Origin: a virus
DNA: 25,422 bases
Virus record (IMG/VR): IMGVR_UViG_3300021964_000471
Span: 1-25,422 of that record
Reading direction: 5' to 3' (one strand)
The notes beneath the pieces are model-generated. The model made no database searches and was not told the origin of the DNA. It saw only the letters and a list, made by a program, of their open reading frames with translations. The translations under genes were made by a program, and so were the position numbers. Below are positions 14,033-21,634 of this stretch, piece after piece; position 1 is the stretch's first letter; every line of letters starts with the position of its first letter.

Positions 14033-15447
14033 AAATGACTTTGATCTATGCCGTGTTCTGCTAGTATTTCTTCAACAAATGCAGGCAGCCGATTTACACG
14101 ATACCCGTACTTGTTCATAATACTTACCCACAATGGAGCACGTTGTCTAACCACCTTATCTTCAGTGAATTCTGGTCCTAAGTGATATCCAATTTTACCT
14201 TGGTCAAATGTTTCTACAAATCCTGCATTGGAATCAATGTACAATCTTTTAGGAGTGTCTTTGTAGTATTTGTTTGCATCTTGTGCAGACGTTATTTCTG
14301 GACAATCAGTGAATCTATCGTGCCAATCATTGACTATACAAGGAATAGTTAGATTATGCTTTTGTGCTACGTGTAAACGACTACCGCCTGTTGTGCCTTC
14401 TAAAATAAGCAAACTTGCTGGATCAGCTTCTAGCATTTCAGGAGGCAAAAGATGCAATTTTCTTTTTCTAGGCTGTCCAGCAGTTATTACAACAGGATTG
14501 CGGCATCCTTCTTGCAGCATACTTTGTTCAAGTTTATCATAGTGTCCGCAAATATCATTCATACCCCTTTCGTACTCTTCCATAATTTTGCGACGGGCTA
14601 TTCTGCCGCTGGTACTCCAATCTTCCCATATGGTATTATATCCGCCGCCGCAACGACCTACCATACCAAAAATATCTTTTGCTGGTAATTCTACATATCT
14701 TATTTTGCAAGGAGTATTCATCAAGGGTGTCTCTCTATCAGTCCAGTGATCAAGTACCCAAGGTGAAGCAGGTACATGTCGTTTACTATCTTTGTAAGGT
14801 GTTCGGGCACTCTCAGGTATACTCGGTCTACCATGATAGCAAACCACTGAGGCACTTGACGGCAAGCCATTTTGACAATGAACTTTATAACTTATCACTT
14901 TGTCAGGTAAAATTTCTTGCCAATATCGTCTTTGTCCACTTTGATCTGTCCAAATTTCAATCCAACGCTGATCTCCGTGTGGTTCGCACATTTTTACTGC
15001 TTGCGTTGGATTGGCAATAAAACGTTTCCATATATCAAATCTACTGCCGTGTGTCCAGCTCATAATACCACTGGCAGCTTTGCCGGCTGTTTTAGCAACA
15101 CCATAATAAAAATCTTTTAACATTATGATATCGCCTTTTTGTGGCACTGTTATAATATCATCAATATTATTCACAATAAGTGTATCTAAGTCTATATACA
15201 ATATTATATCATTTATCTTAAATGGCATTTCGCTGCTGAACAACCAAAGTTTATTCCACCAAGTATCCAACTCTCTTGCATGAGGCAATCGATGTTTCTT
15301 TACGTCTATATGAATACCAGCAGCATTGTCAGTGAAACACCAAAATTCAAATGGTATTGTGGTATTTCTTTTTACTGCATAGTACAAACGATTAACATAT
15401 TCGGCACCATACTTTTCTCCCCATTTGAGGCAAATAATTTTAATCAA
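14029..15447 (-). CDS. Glycosyltransferase fused to a ParB-like domain, TTG start
   Basis: A 472-residue two-part protein. Residues 1-235 form a DxD glycosyltransferase (DLD at 86-88) paralogous to the next gene. Residues 300-375 look ParB-like: a helix LEQSMLQEGCRNPVVIT at 306-322, then ILEGTTGGSRLHVAQKHNL at 348-366 with a terminal strand IPCIVND. The region between (about 240-300) is unassigned. I place the start at TTG 15447: GGAGG lies five bases upstream, the codon overlaps the upstream stop as TTGA, and the resulting N-terminus aligns with the paralog (MIKIICLK/MIKVVCLK). A GTG four codons upstream would add residues missing from the paralog. Coupling of sugar transfer with a nucleotide- or DNA-linked domain is unusual. 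Confidence 0.78.
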   Translation of the reverse strand: MIKIICLKWGEKYGAEYVNRLYYAVKRNTTIPFEFWCFTDNAAGIHIDVKKHRLPHARELDTWWNKLWLFSSEMPFKINDIILYIDLDTLIVNNIDDIITVPQKGDIIMLKDFYYGVAKTAGKAASGIMSWTHGSRFDIWKRFIANPTQAVKMCEPHGDQRWIEIWTDQSGQRRYWQEILPDKVISYKVHCQNGLPSSASVVCYHGRPSIPESARTPYKDSKRHVPASPWVLDHWTDRETPLMNTPCKIRYVELPAKDIFGMVGRCGGGYNTIWEDWSTSGRIARRKIMEEYERGMNDICGHYDKLEQSMLQEGCRNPVVITAGQPRKRKLHLLPPEMLEADPASLLILEGTTGGSRLHVAQKHNLTIPCIVNDWHDRFTDCPEITSAQDANKYYKDTPKRLYIDSNAGFVETFDQGKIGYHLGPEFTEDKVVRQRAPLWVSIMNKYGYRVNRLPAFVEEILAEHGIDQSHL

Positions 15448-16151
15448 TGTTGCCTCCACATGTGTTCGTTGATAAAATCCATAGCCGCAATGCTTCCAAT
15501 AGTAGGATTATAACTGCTGTTATTCCACTCAAGATGCATGCATTGATTGTCAAATCTGCCAGTTTTCTTTATTGTTTTGCTCACACTTTCGGGAAATAAG
15601 TCTAAATCAGCCAAAGCTTCTAGACTATAAAGAATTTCTTTTTCTGGGTTGTAGTTGTTTGCTTTGGTTACCCAGGCTCTTAGGTGGCTGCGGCTTTTCG
15701 TAAACTTCCTTCCTTTGGTTGTATACCCGCTTACTGCAAGTGTGTACATTAACATGGGTAAATTAAAAATATTGATATGCCCTGAGCTCATTTTAGTACC
15801 TATTTCTGGTACTGTGAGTAAAAGGTGCCCGCCAGGTTTAAGATAACTTCTCCATTTTATCAAAGCTCCAATTGGATCTCTAATGTGTTCTAGAGCATGA
15901 TGGCTCCATACTGCGTCTAGGTCAGACAAATTACATTGATCTGGATGTTGCCAGGCTAATGCAAAATCAGGAAGTGAAGGTTTAACATAGTCAACGCAGA
16001 CGACATCATGTCCTTTCTCAATAAGTGCTCGTGCTTGATATCCTGGTCCACTGCCAATGTCTGCTATTCTGTGAATACTGTGAGGAATCAGTTTAATAAA
16101 TTCAAGACTGCTGTCGTACTGTATTTGATCATGTTGAGTTAAAAATTCCAT
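15444..16151 (-). CDS. SAM-dependent methyltransferase (class I)
   Basis: A 235-residue class I methyltransferase. Motif I is IADIGSGPGYQARAL at 29-43, the acidic motif II is VCVDY at 51-55, and later motifs are SHHALEHIRDP (83-93) and KPGGHLLLTVPEI. This is the pattern of small-molecule and sugar methyltransferases (UbiE/Methyltransf_11-like). The C-terminus (DLFPESVSKTIKKTGRFDNQ, HLEW) closely resembles that of the protein at 17837-18589, so the two are paralogs. It overlaps the FkbM gene by TAATG and the next gene by TTGA. Within this glycan cassette, methylation of a sugar residue is likely. Confidence 0.85.
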   Translation of the reverse strand: MEFLTQHDQIQYDSSLEFIKLIPHSIHRIADIGSGPGYQARALIEKGHDVVCVDYVKPSLPDFALAWQHPDQCNLSDLDAVWSHHALEHIRDPIGALIKWRSYLKPGGHLLLTVPEIGTKMSSGHINIFNLPMLMYTLAVSGYTTKGRKFTKSRSHLRAWVTKANNYNPEKEILYSLEALADLDLFPESVSKTIKKTGRFDNQCMHLEWNNSSYNPTIGSIAAMDFINEHMWRQH

Positions 16152-17065
16152 TAATGTATTTCAACTCCTGTTTCTTGCAAAATTTCTTGAAGCTGGTCTT
16201 TTGTTTTTAATGTACACAGTGTGTTTAAATTATACATATTATCAGATGATTCAATATTAGATGTGTTGTATAAAATTTTATTTTTATCATCGATATGATA
16301 AAATGTATAGCCAATTGATTTTAAATTTTTTGTAATTTCATCGTTATGGTCATTATTTAGAATTTCAATAAAAATATCTGGTGTGTACTTTTTAAGAGTT
16401 TCCATAGCACCTTTTATAACAAGATGCTCTGCATTTTCTGCATCAATTTTAATTAATCCAACATTGATATCGTTGTTTTTTAAATGCGAGTCTAGAGTAA
16501 CAGTTTCTATTGTTTTTTTGCCGTAAACTTCTCTTCCTACAGACTGCTTCTCTAGCAAGCTGGAAGCTGATACCAACACACTGTCGCCAGAAAATATATT
16601 GAGTTCAACTTTACCGTTGCTGTCACTAACTGCTTGTGGAAACACGTTTATTCTAGAAAACACATTTGCAACTTGATTGATTAATACCCTAGAGTAAACT
16701 CTATCCAACGGTTCAAATGCATGAACATGTGTTGCAGGATTAGCGGCTGCACTTACTAGAGAATATACACCAGTATATGCTCCAATATCAAGCACAAAAG
16801 AGCAGCTCTTACTTAATTGTTCCCATATTCGCAAACTTGCATCTTCATAAGCATTAGCACCATTCCAAAAATAATGCTTGGCAACAGCATCGTCATTGTT
16901 GCTAAACATTACAAAAGTGCATTCTCCTACTGTAACTTCAACAAAACCTTTGTAAGAGTAGATCTTACTTAAATCATGTATTTCTTTAGCCGATAGAATC
17001 TTTTCCAAATTTTGTTTTTTACGCAAAGCTTTTTTATTTTGTGATAAGAGATTTTCTAAATTCAT
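16151..17065 (-). CDS. FkbM-family methyltransferase
   Basis: A 304-residue FkbM-type methyltransferase. Motif I is VLDIGAYTGVYSLV at 91-104, followed by HAFEPL at 115-120, and the family hallmark IKIDAENAEHLVIKGA at 205-220. FkbM enzymes O-methylate sugars and polyketides and are common in surface-polysaccharide gene clusters, including phage ones. The N-terminus is lysine-rich and helical. It overlaps the nucleotidyltransferase by ATGA and the next methyltransferase by TAATG, so the set is translationally coupled. The substrate cannot be read from the sequence. Confidence 0.88.
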   Translation of the reverse strand: MNLENLLSQNKKALRKKQNLEKILSAKEIHDLSKIYSYKGFVEVTVGECTFVMFSNNDDAVAKHYFWNGANAYEDASLRIWEQLSKSCSFVLDIGAYTGVYSLVSAAANPATHVHAFEPLDRVYSRVLINQVANVFSRINVFPQAVSDSNGKVELNIFSGDSVLVSASSLLEKQSVGREVYGKKTIETVTLDSHLKNNDINVGLIKIDAENAEHLVIKGAMETLKKYTPDIFIEILNNDHNDEITKNLKSIGYTFYHIDDKNKILYNTSNIESSDNMYNLNTLCTLKTKDQLQEILQETGVEIH

Positions 17066-17829
17066 TTTCTTTTAATGTCTTCTTCAATGCAATTTTCGCC
17101 ATATTGTATTTCTATAATTCGAACTGGCTTATCTGTGGTATTGCTTAGTCTATGCCAGCTACTAACTGGTATATGCACATCTTCGTGTTTGTGTAAACGT
17201 CTTACTACTTCACCTTCCCAGGTATTTGGTTGATGCTCAACATGAGCAACACCTTCGCTTACCAGCCAAAACTCACTGCGTTGCTGGTGTTTTTGCATGC
17301 TTAAACTTTGTCCTGGATCAACTGCCAGTTCTTTTACTTTGATTCCTGGTTCTTCGTGAAGGACTCGGTAATATCCCCAAGCTCGTTCTGTTCGCGGTGC
17401 TTTCCATTCCTCAAGTATCCAACTACTGCTGTTAGCTTTGTCTGTGCCGCCAACACCAAATTCAAAAGAGAGATTTTCAGCAACAACTTCCATTTCAGGA
17501 ATGTTGCCGTCATTTCTATCACCGCCGTTAGCAAATACAACTTCATCTTCTTCATAATTCCAACAACTGTCCTCAATAAAACGACGGCAACTACCATCTG
17601 CATCATAGTCGTCTTCAAACGCAACAACAGCATCTACCATGCTCAACGCACGGATAACTTCTGCTCGTTCTTCAACAGGCATGAAAGGTCTGCCTTTTTT
17701 GCGTGTGAGCCAAGCATCGCTGTTAACACCGACAATTAGTCGATCTCCTAGCGATTTTGCTTCTTCAAAATAACGGATATGTCCGCTGTGCAGTGGATCA
17801 AACCCACCAGTGACTAATATTATACGCAT
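17062..17829 (-). CDS. Cytidylyltransferase fused to a sugar-isomerase-type cupin
   Basis: A 255-residue fusion. Residues 1-140 form a cytidylyltransferase-like nucleotidyltransferase with HSGH at 14-17 (GGFDPLHSGHIRYFEEA) and KANSSSWIL at 131-139, matching the HxGH and ISSTxI-type motifs that bind CTP/ATP. Residues 146-240 are a cupin like the C-terminal domain of type II mannose-6-phosphate isomerase/GDP-mannose pyrophosphorylase: RAWGYYRVL, KELAVDPGQSLSMQKHQQRS, then SSWHRLSN. It could activate and isomerise a sugar phosphate for use by the neighbouring transferases. The start is ATG 17829; the frame upstream has only a TTG inside the preceding gene. No clear ribosome site precedes it, but a TATAAATA box lies five bases upstream. 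Confidence 0.85.
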   Translation of the reverse strand: MRIILVTGGFDPLHSGHIRYFEEAKSLGDRLIVGVNSDAWLTRKKGRPFMPVEERAEVIRALSMVDAVVAFEDDYDADGSCRRFIEDSCWNYEEDEVVFANGGDRNDGNIPEMEVVAENLSFEFGVGGTDKANSSSWILEEWKAPRTERAWGYYRVLHEEPGIKVKELAVDPGQSLSMQKHQQRSEFWLVSEGVAHVEHQPNTWEGEVVRRLHKHEDVHIPVSSWHRLSNTTDKPVRIIEIQYGENCIEEDIKRK

Positions 17830-17833
17830 AGAA

Positions 17834-17841
17834 TATTTATA
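17834..17841 (-). promoter_or_regulatory. Possible late promoter box within the glycan operon
   Basis: TATAAATA on the minus strand, overlapping the stop codon of the upstream gene and ending five bases before the ATG of the nucleotidyltransferase. If active, the transcript would start essentially at the start codon. Chance occurrence in AT-rich DNA is quite possible. Confidence 0.35.
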
Positions 17842-18589
17842 TATCGCACAGAGCCAGCAAAGATCTATCAATCCATTCTAAAATTAGATCTTGCTCTCGT
17901 AAGTAACCATTCTTAATGATGCTTTTCTCAGCAGATACCGGCAATAATCCTGTATCGCAAAGATTATATAAACTGGTAGTTTTAGGATCTCGCACTGGTT
18001 CATTGGAATTGTAAACCAAAGCAGTGATCCATCCAGTAACTGGATTGATTTTAAAATACCCTCCTCTACTCTCCCAACCAGCCATTGTAAGCATGTGTAT
18101 CAACTGAACAACAGTCCAGTTATACATACAGTGACTTGTTTGATCGTAGAGTTTTTTCTTGCCAAACACCTGTATATTTTGTGGCACACTTATAATTAAT
18201 GCACCTTGTTTTTCTACAACAGTTCTCCAGTTGCACAATGTTTGAAAAGGATTTACCAAATATTGTAAAACATTGTGGCACCAAACCACGTCGTACACAT
18301 GATGTTTTTCAAAAGGTATTTCTATGTCGTGTTTTAAATAACGAGCATTGCTGTGTTGGTTTGCAGTGATACAAGAGTCGACTAATCCTACTCCGGTGCA
18401 TCTTATGTTCAATGGCACCGGAGTTTCGTCGCGTGTGGTTAAACTACACCACCAATCCAATTCCTTGCTTTCTTTACCGCATCCAAAAACTGCAAGAGTT
18501 TTTATGCTTTCAAGAAAAGTATCATACTGTCTAATGTCAGAAAATAATAAATTACACTGTGAATCGCTTTGTTCTTGTGTGACTAACAT
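17837..18589 (-). CDS. Methyltransferase-like protein, paralog of 15444-16151
   Basis: A 250-residue protein starting at ATG 18589, which overlaps the UvsY-like stop as TAATG. Its middle (YDVVWCHNVLQYLVNP, ALIISVPQN) follows the class I methyltransferase pattern and its C-terminus (GLLPVSAEKSIIKNGYLREQ, ILEW) matches that of the protein at 15444-16151. Motif I is altered to LAVFGCGKESKELDW at 32-46, keeping only part of the GxGxG loop, so cofactor binding may be weakened or divergent. It could be an active enzyme with another substrate or a non-catalytic partner of the paralog. Confidence 0.78.
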   Translation of the reverse strand: MLVTQEQSDSQCNLLFSDIRQYDTFLESIKTLAVFGCGKESKELDWWCSLTTRDETPVPLNIRCTGVGLVDSCITANQHSNARYLKHDIEIPFEKHHVYDVVWCHNVLQYLVNPFQTLCNWRTVVEKQGALIISVPQNIQVFGKKKLYDQTSHCMYNWTVVQLIHMLTMAGWESRGGYFKINPVTGWITALVYNSNEPVRDPKTTSLYNLCDTGLLPVSAEKSIIKNGYLREQDLILEWIDRSLLALCDI

Positions 18590-19041
18590 TATACTTGAAT
18601 GTCTTCCATACCTGCTGTGCGTAGTCGGACAATATGACCCATTTGCCATTGTTTAGTATCTAGTCCTTTCATGATACCTAACCAACGGTTTCGTAACAGT
18701 GCTACTTCGTTGATAATAGTTTCAAAGTCGATAACCTCGTCTTCTCCGTCTACGTACTTTTCGGCATCACGACTACTCAATGCTCTATTATAATTTTCAA
18801 GATATTTTTGAAAATGTTTTCTACGTATTTTACGCAATTGAATATTAAGATAGTTGAGTACCGCTTCAATCTCTTGTAGCTGATTAAAACGATGCTCGGT
18901 TATACCTGGTAAATCTTTTATGTTGCTTTCAACATAACCACTTACTCTGCACTCAGTTTTTGCGGATTCAAGTTCACGTTCATAGTGTCCTATGAAATCA
19001 GGAACTGCTGCTAGATTAGATACAACCCTTGTATACCACAT
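18589..19041 (-). CDS. uvsY: Probable UvsY-type recombination mediator
   Basis: A 150-residue, helical, charged protein. It resembles T4 UvsY in size, position (behind uvsX) and C-terminal layout: a long basic helix (YLNIQLRKIRRKHFQKYLE) then LLRNRWLGIMKGLDTKQWQM followed by VRLRTAGMED, echoing the T4 C-terminus. In T4 UvsY is a hexamer that helps UvsX displace gp32 from single-stranded DNA. The start codon follows the stop of the acidic protein without a gap. Identification rests on context and pattern; another recombination-associated protein is possible. Confidence 0.55.
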   Translation of the reverse strand: MWYTRVVSNLAAVPDFIGHYERELESAKTECRVSGYVESNIKDLPGITEHRFNQLQEIEAVLNYLNIQLRKIRRKHFQKYLENYNRALSSRDAEKYVDGEDEVIDFETIINEVALLRNRWLGIMKGLDTKQWQMGHIVRLRTAGMEDIQV

Positions 19042-19269
19042 TTAAGCATACTCGTCTTCGTCGTAATACTCGTCTTCTTCGTCGTCTTCTACCCCAAGGC
19101 ATCGCAAGATGTCGTTATCGTCATCAAATGCTACGATAATTACATCCTCTTTTACTTCGTGGTCTTTTAATACAGTTACTACACTGTTTGCTGCTTCTTC
19201 ACGTTCCACTTCTGGAACATAGTCTTTTAATACAGCATATACTTCTGCTACTAAGTCAATATCAATCAT
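19042..19269 (-). CDS. Small acidic protein between uvsX and uvsY
   Basis: A 75-residue protein, starting at ATG 19269 with GAGG about nine bases upstream and overlapping the uvsX stop by eight bases. A TTG further upstream would lengthen it by seven residues, inside uvsX, and is not favoured. It begins MIDIDLVAEVYAVLKDYVPE and ends in an extremely acidic tail with DDEEDEYYDEDEY. Such tails mimic DNA or bind basic surfaces; acting on UvsX, UvsY or gp32 is a fair guess from context. I do not recognise the family. Confidence 0.8.
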   Translation of the reverse strand: MIDIDLVAEVYAVLKDYVPEVEREEAANSVVTVLKDHEVKEDVIIVAFDDDNDILRCLGVEDDEEDEYYDEDEYA

Positions 19270-20347
19270 TAATGGTTTCCTCTGATTCAATCGTTTGAAT
19301 TTCTTCTTGTTGATCAGAGTTACTTATCCTTTCGTTGTTAAAGTCTTTCATTACCATGTCAAGACAACCATCAGTGTTTGACTCCCAAGCCTTGCGGAAT
19401 TGTTTGATTTCCTCTCCAGTACTGGTATTGTATCTCAAACGGTTACCGTCTTTTTCTAACAAACCTTTCTTCTCAGCCATGTCCACAAGTCCTGAATATG
19501 GATTCATACCAGTTTCGTAAGGAATCTTAACCTGCACACCTTCAAACGGTTTTGAATAGCGTGTTTTCATAACTTTACAACCTGCACGGATACCACGTAC
19601 ATCGCTGATCTTATTACCTGCTTCGTCTTCCTTGAGCTTCATTTTCTTCATAGCAACTACAATACTCGATGCATAGATAAAGCCTTGTCCGCCTGAGATT
19701 TTATCATCTGGATCAAACATGTCTTGGCTTGCGTATGTGTGGTTAGTACATACCATACCAACGTTGTAACTGCCAAACATGTTCACACAGTTACGTACCA
19801 GTGCTGTAAGTGCTTTAGGCTTACGACCTAGGTCACCTTTTAAATCACCCGAATCAAATTGATTGATATCAGTAGGAGTAAGCAACATACCCAAACTGTC
19901 AATAATAAACAGCACTTTAGGACGATCTTCAGCTTCTAACTTTTTGTAATCAGCCATAAATGTTGAAATTGTTTTAGCAACATCATCAATCATTGCCATG
20001 CTGAGTTTTAAAAGCTTGTCTTCACTGGTGTCTACACCTAGTGCTTGCAACCATTGTTCATCTAGTGCATTTTCACTGTCAACCATTACAACAAAGATGC
20101 CTTGCTCTTGGGCACTCTTAGCAATGTTGCCTGATACAAAGTAACTTTTACCTGCACCCGATTCGCCGGCAAACACTGTAACCTTGCCCAGTGGCACACC
20201 CTTGTGAAAATCACCTGAAATTAAATAGTTTAAAGCATAATTCCCTGTGCTGATCCAGTCTGTAGGATCATTGAACCCAATGCTGAGCCCGTCTATGCTT
20301 TTTGTAATGTCCTTGCGGAACTTGCTTACATCAAATGGTTTGGCCAT
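19262..20347 (-). CDS. uvsX: UvsX/RecA-like recombinase
   Basis: A 361-residue RecA-family recombinase close to T4 UvsX (about 390). Walker A is GESGAGKS at 61-68, Walker B is in KVLFIIDSLGML (D150), and the second DNA-binding loop region is KISGGQGFIYASS. It polymerises on gp32-coated single-stranded DNA and drives strand exchange, needed in T4-type phages for recombination-dependent replication. The C-terminus is acidic (EEIQTIESEETIND), as is typical. Its own early promoter and AGGAGG ribosome site precede the ATG. It begins the long transcript that continues through the uvsY-like gene into the sugar-modification genes. Confidence 0.95.
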   Translation of the reverse strand: MAKPFDVSKFRKDITKSIDGLSIGFNDPTDWISTGNYALNYLISGDFHKGVPLGKVTVFAGESGAGKSYFVSGNIAKSAQEQGIFVVMVDSENALDEQWLQALGVDTSEDKLLKLSMAMIDDVAKTISTFMADYKKLEAEDRPKVLFIIDSLGMLLTPTDINQFDSGDLKGDLGRKPKALTALVRNCVNMFGSYNVGMVCTNHTYASQDMFDPDDKISGGQGFIYASSIVVAMKKMKLKEDEAGNKISDVRGIRAGCKVMKTRYSKPFEGVQVKIPYETGMNPYSGLVDMAEKKGLLEKDGNRLRYNTSTGEEIKQFRKAWESNTDGCLDMVMKDFNNERISNSDQQEEIQTIESEETIND

Positions 20348-20371
20348 GTTGCCTCCTAAGTTATTAGTGTT

Positions 20372-20400
20372 AGTGTAAATTATTAATTTGTTAAAGTCAA
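20372..20400 (-). promoter_or_regulatory. Early sigma70-type promoter of uvsX
   Basis: On the minus strand, -35 TTGACT (20400-20395), 17 bp, -10 TACACT (20377-20372). The -35 overlaps the stop of the upstream sulfotransferase-like gene. An AGGAGG ribosome site follows before the ATG. Confidence 0.8.
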
Positions 20401-21005
20401 TCTGTTTTTGGATTTAATCTTTCAATTAAATCATAATCTATGCTGTAGTAAGATTTTACCTTGTTTTTGAATTTTTTACTTTTGTTTAAAGCTTCGTGTA
20501 TATATTCACTGAATGTTTTTTTAATTTCATATTCCTGTGTAGTATGTACTGTGTCAAAACTACTACAACAATTATACACAGTGTCTATACGTTGTAAAAC
20601 GCTTGGACTGAATTCATAAGCATCAATGGTTTCAAATTTGAGTCCTTGTAAAAATACCGCTTGGGGGAGAGTGTGAGTATCAATAGAAATCTTTGGTACA
20701 ACTACATGATTAAAAAGATCTACAAACGTATCTATTCTGGTAACACCTGCTCTGTGAAAATATTCCGCAGTACCTGATATCCAACGATCAATTGGATCTC
20801 TCAATATACAAATGTAGGTATCAAAAATTTGGTCGTTGAAATTGCCTATTTCCCATGATATATTAGATTTTACGGCACTACTTGCACACTTGGTTATATG
20901 CACAATACACGTATTGTCTTGAAATTGACATTGACCTGCCGCATGTCCCATAAGAGACCAGGTCATTTCAACAGTGTTTGCAAATTTTTGATTTAAAATC
21001 ATCAT
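20397..21005 (-). CDS. Sulfotransferase-like protein
   Basis: A 202-residue protein with the two PAPS-binding signatures of sulfotransferases. The 5'-phosphosulfate loop is HITKCASSAVK at 36-46, and the 3'-phosphate motif is RDPIDRWISG at 69-78. Such enzymes transfer sulfate to sugars, lipids or proteins. The protein is a little shorter than typical 230-300-residue members, and the C-terminal part is divergent. It is coupled to the upstream gene by an ATGA overlap (ATG 21005). Together with glycosyltransferase and SGNH hydrolase neighbours, sulfation of a surface glycan is the simplest idea. Confidence 0.78.
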   Translation of the reverse strand: MMILNQKFANTVEMTWSLMGHAAGQCQFQDNTCIVHITKCASSAVKSNISWEIGNFNDQIFDTYICILRDPIDRWISGTAEYFHRAGVTRIDTFVDLFNHVVVPKISIDTHTLPQAVFLQGLKFETIDAYEFSPSVLQRIDTVYNCCSSFDTVHTTQEYEIKKTFSEYIHEALNKSKKFKNKVKSYYSIDYDLIERLNPKTD

Positions 21006-21634
21006 AGGCCTAACTCACCTTTCCATTTATCTGTATTTGCACACAAAGTGGTTAACCATTGACTGTGTAATTTCTCTACGTAAAGTTTTCCATTGGTACT
21101 ATAATTTAACCCTATTTCATGTGCAAAATCCATAAACTTGTGTATAAATCCTTTGTCTAGCATGTCCTTGAATTTAAATTTTTTAAAACTATCATCTTTT
21201 TGATATTCTACACCTGTTTTTAACCAGTCAACAACAACATAACTGTTTTTATAAAGTGCTTGTAATAAACAATAATCAGCAATGTCTTCGGGATCTATGT
21301 ATATTTTAACCTGGTTATCATTTGGTTGAACAAACCCTTGATTTAAAACTGAATTGTCTGGATGAGTATACCATATTCTGTTTGATTGTAAAATTTTATG
21401 TTGACTGTTTCTGAAATGAATTGCTTTAGATTCAAAAGTTTTCCAATTTCTTTGATGATAGACTTTGCCTATTACACTGTTGTAACTTAGAAGCATAAAT
21501 TTTTGTTCCGCTGTAGTGGGAATACCCAATCTTGGATGAGCAAAACAAACACTATCTTCAGCAAAGTTTAGACACCGGCTAAAAAAATTACCTCCTGCAC
21601 CAGGAATAAATGTCACCCAGTAATAGGTTACCAT
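21002..21634 (-). CDS. P-loop protein, distant sulfotransferase relative
   Basis: A 210-residue protein. Its first strand and loop, WVTFIPGAGGNFFSRCLNF (residues 6-24), resemble a P-loop, and there is a similar motif in the protein at 10818-11582. The remaining sequence is rich in Asn, Lys and aromatic residues with no clear 3'-phosphate motif, so it is at best a divergent sulfotransferase-like fold. The start ATG 21634 overlaps the upstream stop as ATGGTAA, and the end overlaps the next start as ATGA. Confidence 0.65.
   Translation of the reverse strand: MVTYYWVTFIPGAGGNFFSRCLNFAEDSVCFAHPRLGIPTTAEQKFMLLSYNSVIGKVYHQRNWKTFESKAIHFRNSQHKILQSNRIWYTHPDNSVLNQGFVQPNDNQVKIYIDPEDIADYCLLQALYKNSYVVVDWLKTGVEYQKDDSFKKFKFKDMLDKGFIHKFMDFAHEIGLNYSTNGKLYVEKLHSQWLTTLCANTDKWKGELGL

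Noticed and set aside
17308-17739. 143-residue plus-strand and 99-residue minus-strand frames
   Set aside because: Both are shadows of the cytidylyltransferase-cupin gene, whose motifs are clear.
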